Source: Anisus vortex
Taxonomy: Eukaryota; Mollusca; Gastropoda; Planorbidae
Length of the DNA stretch: 64,000 nucleotides
Direction: 5' to 3'
Assembly: GCA_949126835.1 (NCBI GenBank)
Contig: OX421505.1
Span: 3,591,587 to 3,655,586, forward strand
The notes under the pieces are model-generated. The model had not been told where the DNA came from and made no database searches. It worked only from the letters and a program-made list of their open reading frames with translations. The position numbers and the translations under genes are program-made. Below, one piece after another: positions 54,534 through 64,000 of this stretch (its first letter is position 1; each line of letters starts with the position of its first letter).

Positions 54534-55150
54534 TCTAACTGTGAAGTACTTCTATTAATGTACTTACTTTTCTAACTGAGCAGTTTTTCTGTTTAATGAT
54601 AGTTTTAAACTGTGCAGTACTTATGGCTTAAGCACTTTTCAAACTGTACGGAAATTCTGGTTTGTGCACTTTTAAACTGTACGGAAATTCTGGTTCGTGC
54701 ACTTTTTAAACAGTGCGTAAATTCTGTTTTATGTCCATTGTAAACTGTGCAGTACTTATGTTTTATGCACTTTCTAAACTGTGCAGTACTTCTGGCTTAT
54801 GCACTTTTGAAACAGTGCAGTACTTCTGGCTTAAGCACTTTTCAAACTGTACGGAAATTCTGGTTTGTGCTCTTTTTAAACAGTGCGTAAATTCTGTTTA
54901 ATGCCCATTGTAAACTGTGCAGTACTTATGTTTTATGCACTTTCTAAACTGTGCAGTACTTCTGGCTTAAGCACTTTTTAAACAGTGCAGTACTTCTGGC
55001 TTAAGCACTTTTTAAACAGTGCAGTACTTCTGGCTTAAGCACTTTTTAAACAGTGCAGTACTTCTGGCTTATGCACTTTTTAAACAGTGCAGTACTTCTG
55101 GCTTAAGCACTTTTCAAACTGTACGGAAATTCTGGTTTATGCACCTTTTA
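54534..55150. repeat. 34-bp minisatellite with higher-order structure
   Basis: About 17 units of the type AAACTGTGCAGTACTTCTGG followed by CTTAAGCACTTTT. Variant units (GTACGGAAATTCTGGTTTGT, GTGCGTAAATTCTGTTTTAT) recur in the same order, with the GTACGG variant at 54681 and 54851. This gives a 170-bp, five-unit superrepeat before a run of uniform units from about 54960. Confidence 0.92.
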
Positions 55151-55159
55151 ATCTATCCA

Positions 55160-56390
55160 GTTTCCAACCATAAAATAATTTGTTTTTCTTTCGTTGCCTT
55201 TCTATAGATCTATGTATAAAAGGACAAGTTTATGCAAAAGAGGAGAAAGAAGCACGGCAGTAGGGTCACATTATTTTTTTTTAATTTGTTCCATTTGTGA
55301 AGTCTTTTATATGTAGCTGCAAGTCCTCCCCCCCCCCCTCTCCCCCCCCCCCCGATCCTTTCCATTGGTTGTATTTCACTTGCCCCTTCTCGGTTTTTGT
55401 TGCCTCCCATTTAGACTGTACATAAGATTTGATTCTTCAACATTCTATTCTGTGATCTTCAGAACTCTGACACCAGACAATGCTAAATATTTCTGGACCA
55501 TAGATTGTTTTTTAGTGGAAAGAAGGGACGATATTTTTTAATATTCTAAACAGTACCACATAAAGACATATCTCCCCAACCCTTCTCCCCTACACCTGAC
55601 ACCTGTCTCATTTTATGTCTTGAGTGAAGATTCTTTAATCCAAGACTGTCATGCAAGGTCACGGTCGAAGTTTCCAGTTACAGAGCCAACAACAGCGCGT
55701 GAAAGACAGTGCCACCTAGCGTCTCCGTTTTCTGGATTTTAAATACATTATATCAAGTAGTCCTTACCTTAGACGTATGTAATTTTGAACTTACTACATT
55801 ATTTATGTTCAGTAGGTAAACTAGATCAAGGATTTTTTTCATGTTTAACTTTGTCTTTTGGCTTTTCTTTCGAGGTTCTCACACATTGTTTAAGGAAATA
55901 AAAAGGGTTCTCAATATATAAATGCATTTGGTAGGTGAGAATAGGGTCTAACTTACAAAACTAGAAGTTAGTTGCCAGTGTAGAAGTACTTTCTGTATGA
56001 CATGAGATAACACAGTCCCGGTAACGGTTTCTTTCTCCAAAAGTTTTAAATTTTTTTGACTATTTTAGGATTCGCAAGGTCGCCAAATTCATTTAACCAT
56101 TTCATGAAAGTGGGCAGTGTGGCTAGTACAAAGCTAATGATAGAGATTTATCGTGGTTGGTCGTTGTCAGGGGCCATATTCACATCCTACTATCGGGCGG
56201 GTTTGGAAAGTTTCAATTTCTGATGTTCTTAGTCTAAGATCTTTTTTACGTGCATTTGTCGTGTAGGCTATAGTCTCAATCCGCTGAAAATAATTAATGT
56301 TATAATCAATAATAAAGTGGCACAAATTGACATGGTTCGGTCGTGTATTGCGGCATACATAATAACCTGCCTACCCCCCCCCCCCCCCCC
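55160..56390. other. no recognised gene
   Basis: Long C-runs at about 55328 and 56375 and unmatched AT-rich sequence between. No frame or splice pair that I would support. Confidence 0.4.
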
Positions 56391-56397
56391 CCCCCCA

Positions 56398-56582
56398 AGG
56401 CTCTTTAGAAGGTGGACATCGGAGAATCCGTCAGCGGAAATGCTGGTTTGGCAAAATAAAAGGTTGGACAAAGCTGCAAATGACTGAACTATTGACAGAA
56501 GCTCAAGATAGGCAAAAATGGAGAAAGATGACTGCTGAGTTGTCCATTCGCTCCCCCTTAGCGATCAAGGTTCTGAAGATTA
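56398..56582 (+). pseudogene. RTE-type LINE C-terminal tail
   Basis: The + strand reads GGHRRIRQRKCWFGKIKGWT, then KLQMTELLTEAQDRQKWRKM and TAELSIRSP. It is a close relative of the copy at 33037 but without stops in this stretch. A GATA array follows directly. Confidence 0.8.
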
Positions 56583-56667
56583 TATATATAGACAGACATA
56601 TAAATAATTAGATAGATAGGCAGATAGATATATAGATATATAGGTGGTAAAGATAGATAGATGTCAG

Positions 56668-56730
<63 letters not shown>

Positions 56731-56749
56731 GAGAGAGAGAGAGAGAGAG

Positions 56750-56800
<51 letters not shown>

Positions 56801-56830
56801 CAGATAAATAGAAAGATAGATCATTAGATA
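56583..56830. repeat. (TA)n, (GA)n and (GATA)n microsatellite
   Basis: A long (TA)n at about 56672-56725, then (GA)n and (GATA)n to about 56800. Frames reading YIYIYI and YLSIYLSI are artefacts. Confidence 0.95.
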
Positions 56831-56834
56831 TATA

Positions 56835-57245
56835 ACCGACATACTGTACTCTTACATCAACCTCAACAAATACTCCTACAAGTAGCAACACCATGCAATG
56901 TGTCACCAAATTAGGTCATTGCTAGGATGAGTCACAAGCGCGTGCTGTTCTTTTGTTAATGCTTATTTTGTATGTATGTGTTTTATTTGTACATATGTAC
57001 TTAACGTATGAACTAGAGAGGATCAATTGTTTTTGTTAACATAGGAATGTTTTATTTGTCTATTATGTGTCTGATACGAGTCCTGATGCGACTTTAAGAC
57101 TGGGTGTTTGAACTTCGATTATGTTTCACAATTTAATACAGCAAGATCAATAGGCTACTGATGGGTCAATAGGTATGAGTTGGTGTTTGGTGTCTAATGC
57201 TATGACTTTAGCAGTTGGTACACCATCCCACAATAATATATATAG
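56835..57245. other. no recognised gene
   Basis: Unmatched sequence between two GATA arrays, with no coding frame or repeat visible. Confidence 0.4.
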
Positions 57246-57249
57246 GTAG

Positions 57250-57447
57250 CCTATATAGATAGATAGATTGGTAGATGAATAGTTAGATAGACAGAAAGAA
57301 AGACAGAAAGATATATAAATAGATAGACAGACATACAGAAGATAGATAAATCGATAGATAGATAGACATATATTCAGATAGATAAATTAATTAATAGATA
57401 AATAGATAGATAGACATTCAGATAGATAGATAGATAAATCGATATAC

Positions 57448-57493
<46 letters not shown>

Positions 57494-57545
57494 ATCGATA
57501 TACAGATAGATAGATAGATAGATAGATACATAGATAGATAGATAG
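57250..57545. repeat. GATA microsatellite, partly duplicated
   Basis: GATA blocks with interspersed GACA and AAATCGATATACAGATAGA words. That last word occurs twice about 60 bp apart, showing an internal duplication. Flanked on both sides by AATGACATT/ATGACTTTAGC-like single-copy sequence. Confidence 0.9.
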
Positions 57546-57789
57546 GTGTTAGTGATGTTTTGATGTCTGATGCAATGACATTTCCGTTTGCTATAACCAC
57601 TGCACACCATCCTACATACAATATATGACATCACACACACACACAGGTGACATCACCCCAGTGGGGTGAAACACACGTGACATCAAACACATACGACATA
57701 GGCCGGCCCACATAATTCTACACACACACACATGACATAACAAAAGATATGACGTAACACGCACGAGGGTCTCACACGTCCCTACGGTG

Positions 57790-57850
57790 AAATAATTCTA
57801 TCCAATCACAGCTCATATAAAAACGACGTTACAAACAACTCTCAATGTAC
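57790..57850 (+). promoter_or_regulatory. promoter-like CCAAT/TATA pair, candidate
   Basis: CCAAT lies at 57802-57806 and CATATAAAAAC at about 57814-57824, with GACGTTAC just after. Spacing is short. Just upstream is a CA-rich block with GTGACATCA, GTGACATCA and ATGACGTAA words. No exon follows that I can support. Confidence 0.25.
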
Positions 57851-58271
57851 TTTTGGTGTGGGCGAAATAGTTCCACACTAATACAACAAAACCCTGTTGG
57901 AGTGGGGGGAGGGAACAAGAAAAAGGGTTTGGTGTGTAGGCGGTGTGGCGCCCACTGTCCAGCCTCTCTTGTAAATCACCACACTGCCGGAGCTGGGAAC
58001 TCGAGTCTTATCACCTTTTCGTAAATTTATTTATTGGTCAGGGAATCTCAAAACGATCGATAATTGCAATGTTGCGGCCCGTTACTGGTTGTATAAGGGA
58101 ACTGATGTAATCTTAGGACTTCGTGGACTAAGAAAATTGTTAGAACAAGAGAAAATAATCATTAGGAGATGAAAAAAAAAGTTGTTTTGTGTAGGGATAG
58201 ATAAGTAGTCTTAAATATCTTTTTATCTAAATAGATAGCTATTAGATAGGTCAGTTTATCTTTCTGTCTGT

Positions 58272-58720
58272 TTGTCTATCGAATCTCTCTTTATCAAGCT
58301 ATCAAGCTATCTGTCTCTCTATCTATGCCATCCATCCTTCTATCTATCTATCTGTCTCTCTATCTATGCCATCCACCATTCCATCTATCTATCTATCTGT
58401 CTCTCTATCTATGCCATCCACCATTCCATCTATCTATCTATCTGTCTCTCTATCTATGTCATCCACCATTCCATCTATCTATATATCTGTCTCTCTATCT
58501 ATGCCATCCACCATTCCATCTATCTATCTGTCTCTCTATCTATGTCATCCACCATTCCATCTATCTATCTATCTGTCTCTCTATCTATGCCATCCACCCT
58601 TCCATCTATCTATCTGTCTCTCTATCTATGGCATCCACCATTCCATCTATCTATCTATCTGTCTCTCTATCTATGCCATCCACCCTTCCATCTCTCTATC
58701 TATCTTTCTCTCTATCTATG
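58272..58720. repeat. 41-45-bp minisatellite (CTAT-rich, with GCCATCCACC)
   Basis: About nine units of CTATCTATCTGTCTCTCTAT followed by CTATGCCATCCACCATTCCA. Unit length varies by 4 bp through gain or loss of CTAT. Three frames stay open across it, giving spurious ORFs. The array ends where the hAT element begins. Confidence 0.93.
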
Positions 58721-58721
58721 C

Positions 58722-59449
58722 CAGGGGTCGGCAACCTAAGAAACTCGTGCCAAACTTGGCACGCAGAGTAATTTTCAATGGCACGCGAGTGACCTCCAAG
58801 AATTATTTTTTTATTGATGAAAAAAACAACAACATTATTAGCTGGTTCTGAATGAGGAAAACTGACTGTTGAAGCCGATGTTTCTGAATGACATAGCGAC
58901 ACATTTCAGTGAGTTTTAATTGCATTTACAATTACCACTGAATGGATTTGCATTGAAACTGGACATATATCTTGCCGTGAAATCAATTTCAAAACATTTA
59001 ACTGCATGTATATCCCTATATAAAGGCATATATTTAGATAGATAGTTAAGGCTTTTTTAGAACTACATCGAAGTACTCGAAGCTGAGTTTTCTAACCAAA
59101 TGCAAGATTTTCAAAAACTTTTCAAAAATAGGCATTCAAATGTGCCCTTTTGCGTAAAAATCTGAAAGGAAGCTGCTTACCTTTGGAAAGTCATCTGCTA
59201 TTCTCAACTGATATGCATTCGCTCTTCTACTTTCAGCTTTTGGCTCAACTTACACTTATAAAGTAATAAAAAATTAGTGAGTAATATTTTTATATTACAA
59301 AACATAAACTTATTTGGCATCACTATTGAATCAAACGTGGAAACGTTTTTTTAATTAAAGGGAGATAGTTTAAGCATTTTATTTGCGTTAATAATTATAC
59401 TATGTTTCTTTTTTTTTTTTATAAAAGAATAAATGGCAACAAGATAACG
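58722..59449. mobile_element. hAT element of the 26088 family, right part missing
   Basis: It begins CAGGGGTCGGCAACC directly in the minisatellite and continues with AACTTGGCACGCAGAGTAAT, TTCTACTTTCAGCTTTTGGC and TTAATTAAAGGGAGATA (59351-59367). These appear in the same order on the - strand of 26088-27332. Similarity fades at about 59440, where the LTR element starts, and no right terminus is seen in the window. Confidence 0.82.
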
Positions 59450-59898
59450 ACTGTTAATGTTAGTCAGTAGACCGTGACCGGTCATTGCGACCAGGACTGT
59501 GTTGGGCACAGTCGTTTGGCCAGTTTTGTACAAACACGGGTTATGTGAAGGGGAGAGAGAGGAGTGGATAGAAAAACAAGAGCGAGTGTGTAACATGGAG
59601 AAGTAATCGTAGAGTGAAGACATATTTTGATGATGTTTGTGAGACTATGTTTTTTGGATGTACAGTTATAAGGACACTGTATAGAATTGATTTTTGGAAC
59701 TATGGAATTAATGTTGAGAAGTGTTACTTGATGTTTCAAGAACTATTTTGTATCTATCGTGAATAAAATATATATGTCTAAGCATTGGAGTTGTATTCTG
59801 TGTATGAGGTGAAACATATGAAGTACATCCCATGTTTGTTGTGAGAGCTGTCTTGACGGGTGGAAATAATGTATCGTACAACACATGGGGATGTTACA
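59450..59898 (+). repeat. 5' LTR of the second element, left edge uncertain
   Basis: The right edge is good: ATGTTACA at 59891-59898, then TAA and the primer site. Two left edges are possible: TGTTAATG at 59450, where hAT similarity ends, or TGTAACAT at 59589, which makes a perfect 8-bp inverted pair with the right edge and a 310-bp LTR. A 3' LTR would decide. Confidence 0.6.
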
Positions 59899-59901
59899 TA
59901 A

Positions 59902-59915
59902 TGGTGTCAGAAGTG
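59902..59915 (+). other. primer binding site TGGTGTCAGAAGTG
   Basis: It starts 3 bp after the LTR with TGG, complementary to the CCA end of a tRNA. From family knowledge this wording is usually assigned to leucine tRNA. The 14 bases shown match that type of site. Confidence 0.75.
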
Positions 59916-61061
59916 AAAGCGACATGTTACACGATGCGACACGTTGGAGTTCTCAACGGGAATTGCAGTCCTACTAATTGATAAAGCAAGGTGAGCTGAA
60001 GAATATTTATAAACATTATGATTTTGCATGAAGCACGGGACCAATTGATATATCACGTAAATATGAAAAGGAGTATCCAAAAAATGAACATTGCATTGAG
60101 CACGGAAGAATTTTGTTAAGGTCAGTGACATTTGTGAACGACTTAAGACTAAAAATAGTAATATTACAATGGGAGTTGTACCATATGACAACAGAAGGTG
60201 AACTGAAGTTGTGTTTATGAACTCAGTAATAGTTGTTACGGACTAAACATTTATGTTTATATATACGCAACGTGGATTTTAAAGAGAACTATTAGTACCT
60301 ATGAATATAACAAGAATTTAATTGGAGCTGTTCGATGTGGAAAGACTATAAACTTTGTTATATTGTTATCTTAGATAATTCAAGATGGGAGATAAGTAAT
60401 CATATGGACATTTATCGTGAATTGAAAAGAGGAGGAATCACGTGGAAATTTCAGATTTCACAATCGGATTAAGAACTGTTTAGCTTTACAAACTCTATTA
60501 GTATACCTTGTATTTTCTCAACTTGTAGGAACGTTTACACTGGTGATGATAGTGTTGCAGCCTTCGTTTTGTTAAAATATATAATTAATTGTTTAGTTGT
60601 ATAGTATTTTGTTTGTAAATTGTTTATACATGTAATTATATATTTGCATTATTTGTTATTTTTTTATAAAGTGTTTAAATTTGTTGTTAATATTTATGTG
60701 TTAAACTTGTGCTATACTTTGTTATTGTTATTTTTGTTGTATTCTTCTGTTTACATATATTTCTATTTGTTGTTCTAAATAGACATATATATTGGTCGTT
60801 TATTCATTGTTCTGTTTGTATACATATTTGTCTAGCTATTTGTATTTGTATTTGTACTTTGTTGAATTATTGATTAGTTATATTTCACTATTGTTCATTT
60901 ATTCTTTTATTGTTATTGAATTTTATAATGATACATACAATTACTAAGAGAAAATAATTTTATATATTCACAAACTCATTTTTGATACTATTATGCATGT
61001 GTGTCATATTATTTGAATAACTTGTTTGATAGCATAATTGTACTACAAGTAATTTTTGACA

Positions 61062-63891
61062 ATGGACAAATTTGAAAAATTAATGGAATTTGGAGGTAGA
61101 TTGGGATATAAGGGTGAAGAATTGGAAAGTTAGATAACCAAAATGATTACAGAGGACGAAGAAAGGGAACAGAGACTTTTTGAAAGAGAAACAAAAAGAG
61201 AAGCAGAAGAGACTAAAAGAAAAGCAGAGGAGTTTGAAAGAGAGGCAAAACGAAAAGCAGAAGAGGTAGAAAGAGAAAACGAAAGACTAAAAGAAATTAG
61301 GAAACATGAAGAAAAGATAGAAGAACTTAAACTGGAACAATTAAAACTCAGTCAAGGGACTATGACAGAAATGAAATCATGTAGAAGCAAAGATGATGCT
61401 ATCAAAATGAAATATTTCAATCCAAAAGAGGAGAAAATCGAGAGTTATCTGATGATGTTTGAATGTCTGGCTACACAAAATAAGATCGCGAAAGAAAAGT
61501 GGGCAACGCTTATATTGTCCAAAGTGACAGGTGAGGCAATAAATGTAATTTCATACATAAAAGAACATGAGAGGAACAATTACGACATTGTGAAAAGTAA
61601 TCTGTTAACTCATTTTGGCCAAACAGAAGAAACATACAGGAAGAAATTCCAAGATATCATGTTAGAGAGAAACAAAGATCCCAAGGCATTGGTTCATGAA
61701 ATCCATGCATTACTAATCAATTGGCTAGAAATAACAAAGATTGATGTACTCAATCCGCAGCAAATCTTAGAAATGTATGTGGTCAACAAAGTTCTCACCA
61801 ATGCATCACAAAGTCTATTTACTTTTTTGAAAGAAAGAAAGATTAATAGTGAAGAAAAACTGATAATTGCATTGTCAGACTATAAGGATGCACATCCGCA
61901 TGAGGAAATGGATAATAGAAATAATACTATTGCAGCTATGTCAAGTCCTCGATTCAACAACACTGGCAATTTTAATAACAGTGGCAAATTCAACAATAGC
62001 AATTTTAATAACAATGGCAGATTCAATAATGGCTATTTTAATAACAGTGGCAGATTCAACAGTAATAATGATATGAACAGACATCATCGTAATGATAGCA
62101 AGAGATTTATTAGTTTGCCCAATTATAATAAGAAAAGGAATATCATTTGTTGGAATTGCAACAAAATGGGGCATATACGGAGAAATTGCAGAAGTAAAGT
62201 TACACGAAAGCCAGTGGAGAGAACATCACCAAATCAAAGTCCACAAAGACCAAGGAATGAAGAAAGAGGAAGACGAACTCAGAGACAAGACATACAAGAT
62301 GATCAGCAAACAAAAAAGAAAGAGCAGGCTAGTGATAATGGTGAACGACATTATGTATCAACTATCCTGGATACACAGGGCAAGTTGAAGTTCTACCCAG
62401 CATATGTTAATGGGAAGAAAACTCTATGTTTGAGAGATTCAGGATGTACTACTATTGTGATTGATGAGAAGCTAGTAGATGATACACACTACACAGACAA
62501 GCTCACAAACATAAGAATGGCAAATCAGAAAGAAATTAGCTGCAGAACTGCAAAAATTATAATAGATTCGCCATGGGTTACAGGAGAGGTGATTGCAACA
62601 GTTATGACAAACGCAATATGTCCTCTGATTATAGGCAATATCCCGAGCTTGCCAGATGACTCAGAGCATTTATTTGAGCAATGGTTACAAAAGCAGGAGG
62701 AAAAAGAGTGCAACGCAGTATATGTTGCAATGACTAGAGCAAGAACTCAGGAGAGTGAAAAAGAAACACAAGGATCAAGCACAGAAGAAATATTAGAGAT
62801 CAAAGAGGATATCACTAGAGAGAGGTTAATTGATATGCAAACAAAGGATACCAGTTTGGATAAGATTAGACAGAGAATTGATCAGAAGCAAGCCAATTAT
62901 AGGGGACATACATTCTATTATGTAAATGAAGTACTAACGAGAAATTTTCAAAACAAGAAGGGCACTTATAACCAAATTGTGGTTCCTACAGAATTGAGAG
63001 ACATTGTTTTGCGTGCGGCTCATGATAGTCCATTGGCAGGGCATATGAGCGTACGGAAAACGTATCAAAGAGTAGCACAGAATTTCTTTTGGCCCAATAT
63101 AAGAAAGGACATCAAAAGTCATATAAGCCGATGCAAATTGTGTATTACTAAAAACCCTATGCACGGGAAACACAAAGCACCTATTCAACCTACAGATAAA
63201 GTTGGGAGACCATTCGAGAAAATAGCGATAGATATCGTCGGACCAATGTGCCATACCTCAAGTGAAGGACATAAATATATCCTTACTGTTATTGATACTG
63301 CTACCAGATGGCCAGAGGCTATACCTCTGCGCAATGTGACATCGGAGAAAGTTTGCACAGCTCTACTAGATATATTTAGTAGATACGGATTCCCAGATAT
63401 AATATTATCTGACAATGGTACACAGTTCACATCTCATATCACCAATGCCATAACAAGACTATTGGGTATAACGCAAGTATACTCAACCATATATAGACCG
63501 CAAGCAAATGGGATGAACGAGAGATGGAACAAGACATTGAAGATCATGTTAGCTAAGGCGAGTAATGATCATCCGAACAACTGGAACAAATTCATTCCCA
63601 TGGTATTGTTCGCATATAGGGAAGTGAAACAAGATTCTACAGGATTTTCCCCTTTTGAATTGATGTACGGTGCAAATCCTAGAGGACCACTATCCATATT
63701 CAAAGGAAGAATGTTAGGACAGAGAGTGGCAGAGGATGACTCGTTTGAAGTTGTGACAGAGGTGAGGGAGAGAATACTGTATGGAATACAAAACGCACAG
63801 GAGAATGCAGACAGAGAAGCTAAGAGGCAGATGAATATAAAAAAACGCTAACAGATGCTTACGAACTTTGAGGGAAGGTGACCAGGTATAT
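61062..63891 (+). pseudogene. gag-pol: Gag-protease-integrase frame of the second element, with stop and frameshift
   Basis: An ATG at 61062 opens a frame (MDKFEKLMEFGGRLGYKGEE) that stops at TAG 61131-61133 and is in phase with the 902-residue frame starting at 61143. Gag therefore either carries a premature stop after 23 codons or starts late. After a strongly charged coiled coil (61150-61370) come the Gag core, an Asn/Phe/Gly-rich repeat tract (61940-62080), a zinc knuckle (Cys336, Cys339, His344, Cys349), protease DSG at 432 and integrase with Asp697, Asp757 and Glu793 (DD35E). At the A-run 63840-63845 the frame shifts by one base and stops at 63849. Integrase-tail sequence (GPY/F module, WEGPYIVIKKV) continues in the other frame to the window end. 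The domain order matches the intact element, but the sequence is clearly a different lineage. Confidence 0.88.
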
Positions 63892-64000
63892 GTGGGTCTT
63901 CCAAAGAATAGAGGTGAGACAGTATGGGAAGGACCATACATTGTCATAAAAAAGGTGAATAAAGTTGACTACATAGTTAACATGAAGGGAAATCCAAAAG

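Larger units (their letters stand above)
59450..64000 (+). mobile_element. second Gmr1-like LTR retrotransposon, 5' part, broken
   Basis: It includes an LTR, a tRNA-type primer site, a long leader and a gag-pol frame that reaches the window end. As in the first element, integrase follows protease directly with no RT between, so RT must lie downstream, outside the window, or be lost. It has two coding breaks (see gag-pol entry). It appears to have inserted into the hAT element at 58722. The 3' LTR and target duplication cannot be checked. Confidence 0.85.

Noticed and set aside
58272..58851. Three overlapping 148-161-residue + strand frames
   Set aside because: They are three frames of one CTAT-rich minisatellite. 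None continues as protein-like sequence beyond it.

Overview
The window is eukaryotic and AT-rich, gene-poor and repeat-dense. Frequent AGGCCTAT-type motifs, long GATA/GACA arrays, tRNA-derived SINEs, CR1-, RTE- and I-type LINE remnants, hAT, piggyBac-like and Harbinger-like DNA transposons and Ty3/gypsy-type LTR elements suggest a mollusc, most likely a pulmonate freshwater snail. That taxonomic call is an inference from repeat style, not from a marker gene.

Two host genes can be supported. (1) On the + strand, four exons (5654-5694, 12904-12955, 14632-14697, 14843-15780) keep one consistent splice phase and encode the C-terminal part of a protein with a chymotrypsin/trypsin-like serine protease fold (TAAHV, RDID, PGSSGA). 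Its 5' exons are not identified. Its introns hold an RTE-type LINE (about 7560-11640) and an I/Jockey-type LINE with an RNase H remnant (about 13085-14553). A 59-bp tandem array follows its 3' end. (2) On the - strand, a complete two-exon gene (24721-24595 spliced to 22857-22427) encodes a GNAT-like acetyltransferase of 185 residues with an unusually GC-rich second exon. A third, weaker candidate is a first coding exon on the - strand at 53590-53810.

The most striking mobile elements are two different Ty3/gypsy-type LTR retrotransposons in which integrase lies before reverse transcriptase. This is the Ty1/copia-like order known from Gmr1-like elements. The first (36867-44888) is complete: two 1030-bp LTRs that look identical, a 4-bp target duplication and one uninterrupted 1591-residue gag-pol frame, so it appears very young. 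The second (from about 59450 to past the window end) is broken by an early stop and a late one-base shift.

Region by region: 1-5350, LINE remnants and a hAT nested in a hAT, both with 8-bp target duplications. 5350-18000, the protease gene with LINEs in its introns and several tandem arrays. 18000-21800, SINE/LINE fragments and a Harbinger-like element with a MADF-like mini-ORF. 22400-24720, the acetyltransferase gene. 25218-27708, a triple nest (hAT in LINE fragment in hAT-like element). 28000-36750, GATA arrays, SINEs, MITEs, RTE tails and a promoter-like patch. 36867-44888, the intact LTR element. 45000-57900, scattered SINE, LINE and MITE copies and a 34-bp array with higher-order structure. 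58270-64000, a minisatellite, then a hAT element, then the second LTR element, arranged as successive insertions.

Several repeat families recur, which lets copies be cross-checked by eye: a tRNA-derived SINE (family A), a second SINE (family B) whose tail matches a CR1-like LINE tail, a 73-bp piggyBac-like MITE (two copies), a hAT family with a conserved internal motif (three long copies), and RTE C-terminal tails (four).
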